From positions 2,567,315 to 2,631,314 of the forward strand of contig PTFA01000029.1 in NCBI GenBank assembly GCA_003342895.1: a stretch of 64,000 nucleotides of DNA, given 5' to 3'. Every line of letters begins with the position of its first letter. The first letter of the stretch is position 1. A model generated the notes under the pieces. It ran no database searches. It saw only the letters and a program-made list of their open reading frames with translations, and was not told where the DNA came from. Source of the DNA: Casuarius casuarius (taxonomy: Eukaryota; Chordata; Aves; Casuariiformes; Casuariidae). Shown one piece after another: positions 13,001 to 28,000 of this stretch. The translations under genes and the position numbers were made by a program.

Positions 13001-16000
13001 TCCATGTCTTGCACCTGCCTTTAGTGCCCCAAATTATTCCACGAAAACTAAATGCCTAATTAGGAAACTGTCAGCTGAGTGCCCTGGAACCATCCAACTA
13101 TGTCCAGCCTCCCACAGCTTTTAGAACCAGAGAGACTTAAGTTCAGTCACACGAAAAACAAGAAGCAGCCTCCTCCAACCATAATCCAGAAACTGCAGAT
13201 GTAGCTTTAATGAAAAAAATTTAATTTATACTAGCACAAATAGTTTTTTATGCCTCTCTCTCAAAATCACTTTTCAAGGACTCCTATTCATTGCTTACTT
13301 CAGGATATGCCTGCCTTTAAGCGCATGAACTATTCCACTGAAATCAAGGCACATGCTTGCTGAATCAAGAGTGGTATTACCTGTATTACTCCTGAATTTT
13401 TACACCCTTACCTGTACATTTTTAAATACAAGAATCATTGGGATTTGAGAGGTTCTCAGAATTACAGCTTTAGTTATTTTATTTACCCTGCTGAAGGTTA
13501 AATATGTTTCTTAATCTCTGAAAAAATAATTAAATGAATATATAACTGTGTCTTAGCTGACAGAAATATGGGCAAATTGGAAGAGTCCAGGTTTGAAGAT
13601 GTTATTAGTCCTAAATAAATGAATATGTGAGAGTGGAAGGTTCTCCTCACCACAATTTCTGCTTTCAGTGTTAGTCTCGTCAAAAAATACACTACCAAGA
13701 TTGTATTTTCAAATGGAACATATGGAAGGTTCGGCTACTCAGTTTTTTGGCCTTATCTCACTTTGGACACCCTTTTTGTGATCTGAAACTTCTGGTGCTG
13801 ATAACAATTGCTATCAAATGCGACAGGCTACACGTACACTTCTGAACATGACGATAGCAATGCCTTAAAACAAATACTAGAAGGCTAAAACTCCTACACA
13901 GAAAAACACAGGGAAATGTACTGACATCAGTTTTCCTAGCTAGCAACAAAAGGCAAGACAATAAGCACTGAACTGGGCAATGAAATCAGAGTGAGAGCAC
14001 TTTAGTAAAAGTGCTGGAAGTGTACTTTTCATCATCTAAAATATCTTTTATGTAAGTTACGATTTCTTAAGAAAGGCATCATGTCTGTGAAGTACAGTAC
14101 ACATCTGAAACTAGATATTACAGCATTCTAAACCAGCTAAACAAAATATTGCAGCAGGAGCTTTGATCTCCTATACTTATTTGTGACTCACTTAGATACA
14201 GCTGCTCTGAATACTGCCAAAGATTGTTTTTCTCTACATCTTATTGGAAACAGAAGTCCTCCAGGAAAATCCCCTCCCTCACTAATGTCTTCAGGAGGCC
14301 TCACATAACTAAGGGTATATGGAACAAGAGACTAGCTAATCTGGTCTGTAGATAACCTGAAGGGTTAATGAGTGTATTGCCTCTCCAATCTAAACAGAAT
14401 TGATTTAGTAAAAGGTATTTCTCCTCTTACGTATGTTGCCTTAGCACTCCAAAGCAGAGCTCACAAAGACATCTGTGCACTAGTCAAGTAAAGCAAGCTA
14501 TTCTGTACCAGCAAAAACAATCAGACTTGAAATGAACAGTCATGTGGACTAGGCACCAGAAGAAACAATTTTCTATGGCAAATACTTTCAAGACATGGAT
14601 GATTCTGAAGTAAAAATTACAATGCATCCTCAACAGAATAATTCTTCCCCCTGCCAATCAGCTTTGATTTTGATTTTGACACCTACCAGAAAAAATGCAG
14701 TGACAAAATTTGATCTTGAAGAACGCTCACCTCTTCCTACAATTATCACTTGACATAAAACTCAGCTTAATAATACTGGGAACCTACCTCACCAAAAAGT
14801 GCAAAGGCAAGGCAGAGGAAGAAAGTCTTCAGATTTGCATTAAGTTTTCCATAAGATAAGCAGAACTTTGAGGAGAGGAAAGGCAACAAAGGAAATGACA
14901 ACCATTTTTAATGAGTCACCAGTCATCCATAAGTCACAACCAATCTCCTTACACTAGAAGTAGATTAAGAAAAAGGAAAGTATTGAAAAGAAATCTAGTG
15001 TGTTTTGATTTTGCAGACTTAGAGATTTCAAATGTCACTAACGACCTGTTGCTTCTTAGTTTTAAGAACTTTCAAAACACAGTGTAAGTGTGAACAGACC
15101 ACAGTTTTGTGCTGTTCTTTCATTGTTTGTGTGTAAAAAAAAAGTTGTCCCTCCTAGAACAGTAAGAATTCTAACCGTCTTCTATTAGCTATGATATCAA
15201 GCTTAAAATACAAAGAGACATAGATTAGGCTGCTTATGGGAAGAGTAGTAAAATCAGAAGTTTCTCCAACTTGAAATGCCCAAGTTACAAGAAATCATTT
15301 TATGGCAAACTATGCTAAGCAGTTCTCTTTTGCTGACCCAAGTAATTACACAGAACAAACAGAAGGTTTATACAGTGGCCAAATAGCGAACATCTCATTA
15401 AATAAATCCCTTCCTCTCCATGGTGGTGATAAAGCACATGGATACTTACATAAACTTCTTATAAAATAAAGATAGCTTTTTCAACTCTGTTCACTCCATG
15501 AAGTTTGGGTTGTAAAAGAGCACAGAGCAGCAATTAAGAAAAGTGAAGTTAATAAAACATGTAATCGATTTTTAGAGCAAGACTGATTGTTTACAAGCAA
15601 TAGATGACTAGTGACTCACTAGAAATAGTTGTCCTGATCTTTGTTTCCTTTAATCCCCTTAAAGTTTTGCTCAAGTCTGATCTTATAGATCACTTAATGT
15701 AAGTCTGAGAAGATGGTTCTTAAGGGCAGTTTTAAGTAGCACCTGTAGGAAGTAAGCATTTCTCAAAATCAGATTTTGCCACTGCAGCTTTTTCAGTAGG
15801 TGCGAAAAATCAAAGCTGAAATGTAGAAAGAGTTCTTTTGAAAAAAGCATTCAGCATTTAGGGACCTTTTAAAGCAATTTTTCAGTTGAAGATGATTTTT
15901 AACTTAAATAATCACCAAATTAGTTTTATTAAGTATACTAATTTTTATATTTGATTTTTTTAATCATTTCTTTAGGACAGAAATCTGAAAAGCATGAAAT

Positions 16001-19000
16001 CTTTATAAACACACACACACTTTATAATAGCTATATACATAATATTTATACGGCTTGATCATTCTTTGGAATTAAATATAATATACGTTGAGACACACTA
16101 CAGCATATAATAGTTTTGTATTGTATATTAACAATGGAATGAAAAACACTGCCTGTTTTCTGGACTAGAATCATTTCAGAGACTTTGATCAGCTCTGTCA
16201 ATGTCCTTAAAGCAGCTTCCAAAAAGCTGCTTAACTACAAAAATATTTTGACTTTTAGACTGCAGAACAGAATGGCTGAAGTGCAGAAAGTGTCTACATA
16301 TCAACTGCTACTGTTCAAAATATTGTAATGATCATATCAGCCACTTTTAAAATATTGGATAAAATAAAGGAGAAGGGGGACGGTAGAGAACACAATACAA
16401 TTTTTACTATGAAGAGACACTGCAATCATGAGTAACAAGGAAGAGTAACAAATGAGAATGGTTTTAATCTAGATAACAGATCTCTCTCTCTCTCATTAGA
16501 TTCACCTTTCTTAAGGATCAAAGACTGAACTTATATTAGTTGACTTCAACATAAAAGTCTAAATGAAACTATTGTCTCTGAATACACTTGTGAAGTTATG
16601 CAATGCTAGATGCTGTGCAATTGCAGCACTCCTTTAACAAGTTACACTGTTAAAGCAGAGTCAGTCTGTAGCTACTCACAAGCTTCTCACGAGTCATGAG
16701 ATCTGGGATATGGCAAGTCATATTGGTTTTGACATTCACTAGGGAATGAAATTTTAAACCAACTACAGATATGTGATTTGAGAATGCTTCTGTATCTGAA
16801 GCAACTGAAAGGCAGTTTTGATTTCCTTCTTCAAACAGAAAAGGACTGAATCATTCACAAATATTTCTTATAATACTTCTGTTGCACTGAAGATACAGGG
16901 ATGCAGCATAAACAGTGTCAAAGCAAATTAAGGGACAGATAACAGTAAGGAGCTGCTAATAATAACCTGAAGCTCTTCACTGAATAGTTCACTTCTCAGC
17001 CGTTGTCTGTTACATCTGTTGACCAAACATTAAGTTAGTATTTGGAAGTCATTTTAAAAGCTCAGGTATTTCTTATTTTGCACTCAACCTTTGCAAGAGC
17101 TTGAATAGTTGCTCCTTCAATACTTTAATAATGACTTCATTCAATGGGCTGGAATAATCTCAGACAAGCATGCAACCCATGAGTTTCCGTCTTCTCTGCA
17201 AGCCATGTTTGAACTCTTGCCCCTTCATATTGACTCCCTAAATTTGCAATGTTGGCAGTTGTCAAAACAACAGTAAAGAGAATGACATTGCTCCGAGTCT
17301 CAGAAAGTTATAATTTCAGAAGGCAACATCATCCAGCTTCCTTGGTAAGGCATAGCAAATACTGATTTCAACGTGGTCCAGTTAAAGACTTTCTACATAA
17401 GGAAGTCACTGCAAAATAATGAACCACAAGACACCCTGACTTTTTGCGAACATCCTTGCATTGAGCAGTTTAATCAACTTCTGCAAAGGAGTAGAGAATC
17501 CAGTCAGTACCAGCAAAATAGTATTAGTGTAGTGAAACAGCTATTTCAGGCTATTTTCCTGGATAAACACGTCATCAGTAACAGCTTATAAGATGATACT
17601 AAACATTTAATTCTCAGAGCAGACTCAGGTAAGTGGAATACATGGTGTAATACAATAAACTACATTTAAAATACAACCCTTAAGGAAGGGCACCATCGCC
17701 AATATCTTTAGTCTCCTCTTCCTGCTGCCTGCCCCCTGTTAGCAAGCAAATTTGTCCATTACAGACCACATCAGAAAGATCCACCTGCAGCACACAAAGA
17801 ATGAGCGGTGCAACCTATCTCTTGCTGCAGTCATTGCTCAAGTGATATTGGTACTTTTTTTTTAACCAGGCTGTTCTGCTATTATCAAAACAAGCTGCCG
17901 TTTCTCCAGCTCTGATTCACCACATTCCAAACACAAGAGGATTAGTCTATCCAGTGCGGTGCTAACTGATGGGATGAAAATTTGCAGATTCATTTCCCTG
18001 TTTCCCTACCCTTCTTTGCTGCTACATGTTAAGATTAGCAGAAGGAGCTAATAATTGGCTGTTAAGAGATAAGCAGAACTGAAATGGAATGATGTAAAAA
18101 CAAACAAACTATTGCAAGCCCACGGTCAGAGATTTACTTTTATTTCTTAATATGACCTTTCAAAAGTTCCATATGTTTCAAAATCTTCAGGAGAAGTTCT
18201 GTAACATTGTAAAGTGTAAATCAAGTATGCAAACACATCCAGTGCTACTATCCTGGATCAGAAGACAGTTCAAGTGATTTCATGCCAAGAAGCAAAGAAT
18301 GAAATCAGTAGTCAGAGGTCATTTCTGTTACAGCTGTCCCAACCCACGACACAGAAACTACACTCATTTTATCGTTTAACTTGCAAAGCATTAGAGCAGC
18401 AATGAAAGCAAACACTGGAGCAATTAAGGAGCAATTAACAAAGCCAGATACTGGAGAAACATATTCTGTCTGTTCTCTTACATTCAGAGAAGATGCTCCT
18501 AGGATAGCCTAGGAGGCTTCTTTCCACTCTGATCCTCTCAGCAGGTAAGTAGAAAGGATATCAAATATGCCCGTTCCAGGAACAAGGGAGGATCAGAGCT
18601 GCATTTGTACTGCACACTTACTAACCACTGGATGATAAGCAAAGTCCCTGAATAGGCACAGCACCTTGGCAAGAATCCCAGATTCACAAGGGTGAGGATA
18701 AAGGAAAAGGGAGGGAGACATTTCAGTGCAATTCCCTCTGCTTTGTACTGTTTGCCAGTCTAGCCTCTCGGCTGGCATACAAGCAGGTATTCAGTATACG
18801 GTTCAAGCCTGCCATCTATTACATGCCTATAAAGCTGCTGTGTTAGAAGTCTAAAAGTATAAGCTTTCATTAAGGATAGAGAGAAAAAACTTCTGAGTTT
18901 TGCAAAAACTAAGCAAAATTACTTGTAATTATTAGATGAATTAGGAAGGATTTATGGTGATAAGGCAGCATATTCAGAGTAAGTTACACTGTCTTTTTTT

Positions 19001-22000
19001 TTTTTTTTTTTTTTTTTTAAAGAAATAAGAAGTTCTGTTGAATTTGAAGACAAGGAGCAAAATTTTAAGTTACACATGCTAAAATCCACCCCTGTTGTTT
19101 TCCCTAGGTGTTAAAATTCTTCCCTTTCAAAGGCATAGAACTAAACCACTGCATTATAAAGAATTACGATCAACATTTTACCTGTATGGGTGGCTCAATC
19201 ATTATCCACGCAGGAAGCATCAAACTTGGGTTAAGAGGTTGAGTTCCTACACGGAAATAAATGCCACCACTGGTGTCACAGGCCCAAACATGCTGATTTC
19301 CACATGCCAAGCTGATCAGCTTTACAGCACCTATTGACAAAGAGACTATTAGCAATTTGGCTTTTTTCTCATAAGTTAGCCAATAATGACCACTTTTATT
19401 TAAACTTGATCATATTAAATTCATTTTAAACACAGTCACATAAAAGTTATTAATAGTTAATATGACTTGAGAGGAAAAAAAACACCGGATACACAAATAA
19501 AACCAAGAGCTTGTGTATGTGAGGTATTTTTCTTTCTGATCTAAAAATAAATGTTTTAGTCATAAGATCCTGTCATTTATAAAGCACATTAAAAATTATG
19601 CTATTAAAATAACTGAATTCAAGCAGGGGAAAAATTCTGTGACAAATGTTACCAGTGCCTAGACAAAATTTCACATGACCTAATGTGAACTTTTCTCTAT
19701 AGCTGGTCACACTTACAGAATTTTAACGGTGTCCATCTATAAATACATTCAGCAATGAACATTCCCAATGCTACCAGCACTTTAAAAATACGAGAGCATA
19801 CGGATTAACATTTCAATGCTAACATACCATCATTACATCTGTAAATAAAAGAGCTGATTTTCACATGGATTTATATTCAACACTATATGTATTTATTACG
19901 CTACCTCAAAACTGCAGCAATATTTTAACCCTAAGTTAGCACAGCGAAAAACAAAGCTCCCAAATGAGTATATTTTAGAATTTGTTTTATTCTTTTTGCA
20001 TACCCAGTCACAGCCATGAATTTTGCTATTAAAAGGTATAGGTTTGCAAAGGTAGTAAAAAAGCATACCTGATACTTTAGATTAAAATGAACTTCTAGGT
20101 AACTGCTAACTTGAACTCTTACTCTTTCATACTCATTTAAAAATAGCCATGTGATGTAATGCATTTAACATTTTATTTTTCCTCTCCCAGTGTTGGGACA
20201 ACACAATGCCAAGCAATGGAAAACATGTTATACAAAAAGAGAGACCCAACCAGTACAGATATACTACAGAAGGAATGCTCTGGTCAGATGCCAACCTAAG
20301 GACTAAAAATAGGCTTAGCTGGTTATTGAACATGCCAGTGCTGCTTGGGATATCCCATTCTTGGTAACAGTTTTCTCTTCAGTGATGTGAAATCTAGCAA
20401 CAAGTCTTGGTAAAGTGCATCATACAGAGCATTCCTGAAAGAGGGGATGCAATTTAATTCCACAGAGAGCAAGTTTAAAGCTTTTATTTCTGCAGAAGGC
20501 AGTATTCCCTGCCATTAAGACCTGTTTGGGGACAGAACAGGAGACAACAGGGCCACTCAACTTTATCTTTTAGTTAATTATAATAGTAAACAGATCTCCT
20601 CATTAACCAAAGTTATCTAACTTTCTGATTCAAAGGAATTTGAATTAACTTACCTCACCTCAAAACTCCCTTTTATTTAGCAGCTCCTTAAACAACAAAA
20701 CTATACACAAAAACTTGTACTGCTTGGGATAAGAATCTAGAATATAGCTTTCTATTGCAGGTAGGGGTTTGATATTCAGCTACAAAGTCAAAGTTTTAAA
20801 TAAAACCTTATTATTCCTTGTAACAAAGTACAACTAGTAGTAATGGCCTTGTCACATGATGTCTCAGCTGTTGAAAGCTGATCCAAATAAGCCTCAGAGC
20901 ACTCAAACATGGAATCACATATCACCTACTCGGCATAGCTGATATTATTTACGTCTACAGTACAATTTGATATTCAAAAATGCAGCCCTTCTGTAAATGT
21001 TTTGGGCTCCCACTTACTGTTTTTACCTCAGGAGAAGGTCATGCATTCATCACCGATTAGAAAAAGTAGTGTGATTCAGAGACACGGTTTATTGTTGAAA
21101 CCTACGGGTCATTCTACTGTGTTTAGAAACCTTGATGCAGATAGTGAAACTCTAATCAAAATAATTTGCTAGATACTACTGCCAGTACATAGCGTAAAGG
21201 CAAGAGGAAGATATCACCAGCATATTATGAGTACTTCAACATTAATGCTGGCAACTCATTCACTTCCATAATAGAATCCTGAATTTCTTTTTACAGCAAC
21301 TTGCTCATTTTTTACCAGACAACTGACAGTCTTAATGTTTCAGGAGTAAAGTTAAACGTACACTTGAACAGCAACAGTAGTTCTCCAATTTCTTCAGCTG
21401 CACTATAGCAAATAAAGGGCCTAATATTACAAACATGGATATGCGCTATCCTGTCAACGGTGATCTACCAAATGCATTTAACTGAAGGAAAACAGCCCAA
21501 AAATGTTCATGCTTTATTACCAACCCGCAGTGACAGGTAAAGTGGGGTGTCCGAAGTATTTTCTGATCCCGGGTGTCTGCAGTACCACCAGAGGGAGCAA
21601 CTAAGCTAACAGAAACAGCTGAATGCAAGGCTTGAACCCCTGAACTGCCAAAGTTTATAAGCCAGAGTAATAAAATCAACTAGCACCAGCTATACTGATT
21701 TCCTTTATGAATATTTGAAATTTTCAGATAAAAATATGTAATGTCAAGAAATCATTTATTCATTCAGTTTCATGGTTATTACCTAAACTGTTGGAAATCA
21801 ATGGTATCCTGAGAAGAGTTTCAAGCTCTACTAAATCAGATGGGAAAGAGAGTATGGACAAGCCTATCTTACAGGTCAGTGAAGGTCAGAGACACCAACA
21901 ATGGCTTAAACTACAGCAGGTTACTGATTCTGAACCAACACATCAGGTCTGGAAAATCTGGTGTATTTTCATTCTCCCTGTGCATAACTTGTAGGCAAAT

Positions 22001-25000
22001 TATTTTTAAAGACATTGTAAAGTTTTACATACAGTATTGCAAATTGTATAATACTAAAATTGTATGTGAGATTTAAAGTTTGCCGTCTACATCTCCGCTT
22101 AATCCTGAAGAAAAAATAGCTTGTCTGTTCTGAGATCAATCGTGAACACTACCATTAAAAATGGAAAAAACTGTGAAACAGTTGAATTATTTTTTTTAAA
22201 TGGTACAAGAACAGTGCATATTTTCCATTTCATTCACCTCCTCTTAAACAGGAATGCAGCTTATCATGGAGACAAAGACTAGGTAATAAACCTAGCTGCA
22301 GTATTACTAGTTAAACTGGCAAATAGCCAGATTACCCTTATCTCTGATGAGATGAGCCAAACCATGAGGATATTTTAATGATCAAAACACTTTCAACAAC
22401 TTTGGTCTTATGCCTAACCAAATAAAAAGACAAGTTAACCAGCAGCACATTCTTAACATTATGCTGAATCGTTAGATCCATATCAACCTGAACGTAAAAG
22501 TGTCATCAGCCGCATTACCTATGGATGATGCAATTCTTGGAGCATAATTTTTCCTCAACAGGCTCACAAACAAAATTCAGAGCCTTGTGCATGAAATGGC
22601 CCAGGATCACAATGATGGTTACACAGCTTGTAGAACAAGAGTTAGCCCAGTTAAAGTTGCTGGTACATCTGTACCAGCACTGTCTCAGGTTGAACTGTCT
22701 CAGACTGACAAACTGTAAAAAGCACCTCTGCCTATAAAAATAATCACATGAACAGTGGACATGCTGTCTCCAGTAAATGGCTAAATGAAACACTGATTGA
22801 AAGCAATAGCTGTTCTTGATATTTAACAGTACTCTACAGTGATGCCCATTATTGTAAGGTACTATTTAATCCAGTAATTGTAATATTCCAGACCATAAAC
22901 CAAAAATACTGCTGAAGGAAAATATTGATCATCTGTTAAGAGAGTTAACAGATATTCAGCTCAATAAAAATGTCATACCTAGTTGAGAGAGATCCAGTTT
23001 TGTCCAGTGCATCCCCGTTGGACAGCTGGGTGAAAGTGTTCTGATAAATATCTGCCCAAGACTATCCAAGCCCCAAATGGCATCCTGGCAGGCAGAATAG
23101 TGTACCATTTCAGCCTCTGGTGGCAGCTGCACCGTAGAAGGATGAAACTGAGGATTCTGATCACTGACACAAAACAGATCCTTGCTGCTTTGGCACAGCC
23201 ACAGAAAGCTTCCTATGGAAAGGACATTTCTGTTATTAAAATCATTCTTAATCTACTCTGAGAAAGATTACATATTCTGCTTCCTCTGAGAAAGTGATCA
23301 GCACATTTGAAGACAAAACTAAATCTTCTTGAAAATCTTAAGAACACATCCAAGTCCAAATAAGCATCCTAAGCCCTTATTTAGGCACCTAAGTATTCCC
23401 TCTTAAAATGGAAAAAGTGGTAAGTGATTTCCTTTGAAGAAACTAAGATACAGGGAGATGTGTAAAAGTCTACCGCTTATCCCTTCCCTTTCCAATCTTC
23501 TCATTTGTCCTTCTTTACCCTGAAATTGCCTTTGAAAGGCTACATTCCTTTTCAGCTCTTAATCACACATTTTTGCCAATAAAGCTAGTATACTTAGTTA
23601 TAATAGTTAGAAATTGCACTAAATAATGTAACAGCAGAATTCCCCAACATGGTCACAATTTTGCCAATAAAGTGTGCCATTCTGCTCCAATAACTGCACC
23701 GACAGGAAAAGTAGATGGTTGGTAGAGGCATTCCAGCAAAGCATGCTCCAAAATTTGTATTATGAGTTCTGGCAGTTCACATTGGGGCAATTTAAGAAGT
23801 TTGCTCCTAAAGCACTGCCTACTTCTCTGTTGGAGATCACTCCACACCAGAGGCGGCAGAGCAAATGATATGCCTGCTGTCCAGTTATACCAGCTCACAA
23901 TCCAGCTTATTAACTAAATTTACTGCTGCTTTCAAGTTGCATTAACCTGCTGGACTATAGACAGCAGCAGCTAAAGCTTCAAATCAATCATCCCCTTCAG
24001 TTTAACAGTAGCAAACAAGAAGTTTACCAGACACTCTGCTCAATTCTCCCACTAGCACTACTAACTTTTCTAAAGAAAAAAAAAAACACATAACTTGCAA
24101 CGGCATTGTTCTATGTCTCTGCTGAGATTAATGCTGATGCAAATCCATGTTTTAGAAAATAACTAACTGTTAAAACCACAAAAGTTCACCTCTTTTTGAA
24201 ACCATGCTAAAATGCAAATAACAGGCTACTTCTATTCACAAGTGGCTGAACTTGGAGCAAATCCCAGTCAAACCATTACAAAAGTTTTTCCATTGATTTC
24301 AAAATGTACAAATAAAATGTTAAAATCCACTTTTCATTCTCTTTAAAAGAGTAAATATAACCAAGAGACAGACAGAAAGATTGGAGGTGGGGGGACACAT
24401 ACAGACTCAGTAGCCAGGAAGTGCAAGTTCCATTCCCAGTACCGTTACAATAGCATTGCACAATTTTTACCAAATTATTTTGTTTCTTTTTCCACTTCTG
24501 TAACATAATTTTAATGTTCCCCTGACAAAAGGCTACAGTAAGGCTCAGCTTATTAGATAATCAGAGGCCAAAGTGAAAGACATTCAAGTGTTCCTGCTCA
24601 AGTCACCTGATTTTATTTTATATCAAACTGCAACAATCCTGTGATAATGGAAACAATTTAAAGGGCTATGAGAAGTTCTCTTTTGAGAACTTTAGTGATT
24701 TCACGAAACCACAGCTCTCTACCCTTTCTTTTAAGAACTGGCTTTTTCAGCTTTTAGCAGTTCACTTGGAACAGCAGAAGGAAAAAACTAGAAAATTCAT
24801 ATAGAATTTGGCATCGGTGGACAGAACTGCTACAAAACCAGGGATGTTAAACCGTAAATGAATGGTGAAAGGGTAACTAGATACACATGACTAGATTTCT
24901 CCTCATTTAATCACTTCTTGGTAACTGGACAATCATTCTGTATTTTATGTAAAGTGCCTTGCCCCTCACACTAGGGCAATTAATCTACTACAGGACCTTT

Positions 25001-28000
25001 TGAACATTTAAGTTTTACCCCTTCTCTCAGACTTTGCTGGAAGACTTGGTCTTTTTCATTCCTTGGTATATACACTTTTTATATAGGCTATGTTAACTAC
25101 CTGGCATCTCTCCATTTGGGGGATATATAACCCCTAAATATGCCTTTGAAAAGACCAGTCAGTAAAGCCAATCAAAAAAAGCAGAACATCTTTCTCCTAT
25201 AGCCATTTCTTGGTGTTCTATCAATTTTTTTTTAAACCTCCAGTAGTTTGACAGACATGTTTTGACCTTACTTCAAATATTTAAGATCCCTATTTACAAA
25301 AAAGGCACCAAAAACCTGGCAGCGTAACACCATTTAATTACTTGCACCATCCGTTCCCCTCTGTTAAGTTAGATATTACATGCCTGCACTGATTCACTAA
25401 CCTTCTTTGGATGAAGCTGTGGAAGCCAACACAAAAATCCATTTTGTGGCAGAAGCAGTACCACGAGGCACAATATTATTCCAGTAAGTGCCTGGAAAGA
25501 AAGAACAGAGTGACATCAGCATAAAACTTAATTTTCTATTAGAATACTTTATTATTTAGAATATTCTTCCATTTTTAAGGAAAAAAAATTAAATGTCACC
25601 TGGCCAGTAATTTTCTATCCAAATCTTTCAGTAGCTCTTTTGGGGGAAGAAAACCTCCTACAACTGTTACTCATAGACAATGAATTTTTCTTTCAAAATA
25701 TGTCCCTTTAAAAAGGAAAGTATTCAGACCAAATGCTAAAACAACATTAAATTTAATTTTTAAACATGGACTGGTTTGCTTGAAGCTGCTGTGACTACAA
25801 CTCACCATGAATAAGTTCTGCAGTGACAGACCTGTAGTGCTGTATTTTTTTTTAACTTAAAATTAGATGTAGAAGCACACCAACCTATTAAGTTGCCCTT
25901 TGCCACATGGAATTCATTTTTGCCTGAAGAGATCCAGACTCCACTGCCATTAACTCCAAGGAGACTGGGCTGACATTGAAGTTGCTGCGACCAAAATGCC
26001 ATTCGAAGTTTGTCGGCCACCTTCTCCACAGGTGCCTGAGCTGCTGTTGCCACTGTATGAGTTGCCTGGATTATTGTCTGGAACAGGCTACACTGGTCAA
26101 ACACTACATAATCGGTGATGCTTACCTGGAAAAAAGATGTTCTGAATAATTAGACTTCTGGGTGAACTGTGGAATCTTCCATGAACCCCCCCCCCCCTTT
26201 TTTTTTTTTCTTTATGTACAGGAAATCTATCAGGATTTTAGAAAGGTCCGAAGTCTAAGAATGGAAAAATAAAAACTCTACATTTTTATTAAGTAAGAGC
26301 CTTGATAATAAACCAGAACCAAATAATATTAAACATTCACATATGACCCTCCTCCCCTCAACAATTCACTTTGAATTCTTCATTTTAAGAAAGCCTTTTG
26401 TTTGGTGATGACTCAACATCTCTCCCCCTAAAACTTTGCAAACAAAGAAGTGAATTTTCAGTTTTCTGAAAGGAAGAGAGAAACTTGCATCATGTAGCAA
26501 TTTAAATCATATAGCAAAAATCTGTATGTAATGCAGACCAATAGTGTTTTACAACAATCTCTCATGCACTTTAATTCATAAGACAAGAGAAGGCCTATAT
26601 AAACAACTGCCCAAGTTTCATCATTGACAACTAGGTTGATCATGCTCTGGGATACCCTCAGAAAGGAATGCAATGTGTGAGTGCACAAAGAAAAGGGCAG
26701 TTTGCCTATAACCTCAAAGCCAAGCTACTCATCATGCCCATCCCAATGTATATGCATGTAAATTGGAAATCTTAACTTCGGCAGAAGTGTAGACAAACAA
26801 GTTTTCTGCATAATTATTTTTCTACACCTTTTCTCCCCACAACTATTACTAGGGAAAATAAGAAAAGCTGGGGAAAAAAAGAGTCAGGGATTCTAAATCA
26901 ATGCCAGAGACTGCCTACAGTAACCAAGTTGTTTTTAGCCACAAGATCTGTGACTGAAGCAAACAGCCCCACATGGTTTGATGAAGCTTCAACTCAATAG
27001 GAAAAAACAAGGTAATAAGAGCATTTCTGCAGAGTTGTTTGTTATCTTTTCCGTTCAGCTAAGGAAAAGATGGTACTGGAAGATATGAGGAGAAGACACT
27101 GCATACAGCAGCCAGGTTTGCACGCTCTGCCTAAACAGCGCCTCCTGTTGCTGCTGCTAAGATTCCGAGCTAAATGTAGCATTGGTATGACACAGTAGGT
27201 CATCTCTTCTGTTCTTGAAAACTGCTCTGATGCTACTCTGGATGTTTTTTTTCCCTTTCTTTACAGCGGACATGAAAAGGGATTTCAGCCATAGCCATTC
27301 TGTGTTTTTAATACATTGAATAAAGAATACTACAACATATCAAACAGTTCTTTGAATTTAATGCTTTAGAAACTTGCGGAAAAACAGCTCAAATAATAAA
27401 CCTCAAGTAAAAGACTTTAAACCGAAAGTAAAATAAAGAAATGCCTACTTGCCACCAATGATTATCATCTCCTTGTGGCTTCTTTGAAACTATACCAGTT
27501 CTGAACCACAGATTTCCATGGATATCCAAAGCCCATAATGTCTGCTGATCTCCAAGGGTTATACACACTGGTTCCAAAGCCTGCATTTCACTGGAAATGC
27601 AAACAAGCAAAAAATTAAAAGTGTTACTTCATATTTATGTCTATGGCATTTTAAACAAGTTGTTACAATGCCAACAGCAGTTGAAAATGTCTTTCAATCT
27701 CAGTGTGAACAAGCTCAAAGAAAAATTTGATTTCAAGTTGTCACAGTTATCAAATAATCCAAATATCATTAATTTTCATAAGTAATAACTGCTCAACACA
27801 AAAAAGAGGCCTTCAAAGATCACTTGAGATCTGAAACTCAGAAATATAATATAGAACCAAATAAAGACTGATCTGTTCAGTAAAAAAAGAAAAAAATAGC
27901 CATGTTCTGCAAGTTTTTGATAAGGCAGCTTCACAAATATATCTCCTCCAACTTCCTTGCCCTATTCTGAGAACAGTGCTAGCAGTGCAGGCACCATAAA

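Larger units (their letters stand above)
6118..19181 (-). other. Large TECPR2 intron (13 kb)
   Basis: It lies between TECPR2 coding exons 16 and 17. It contains a 12-G run at 7509-7520, a pyrimidine-rich stretch at about 7665-8225, an LTR-like fragment at about 9500-9911, a 34-A run at 9967-10000, a CA microsatellite at 10640-10663, a slightly GC-richer block near 12700-12960 and a 25-T run at 18994-19018. No exon or nested gene was recognised. Confidence 0.8.

Noticed and set aside
24380..24460. Possible tRNA-derived SINE (B-box-like GTTCCATTCCC after AGTAGCCAGG)
   Set aside because: Too short and degenerate to assign without a repeat library; no tail or duplication seen.
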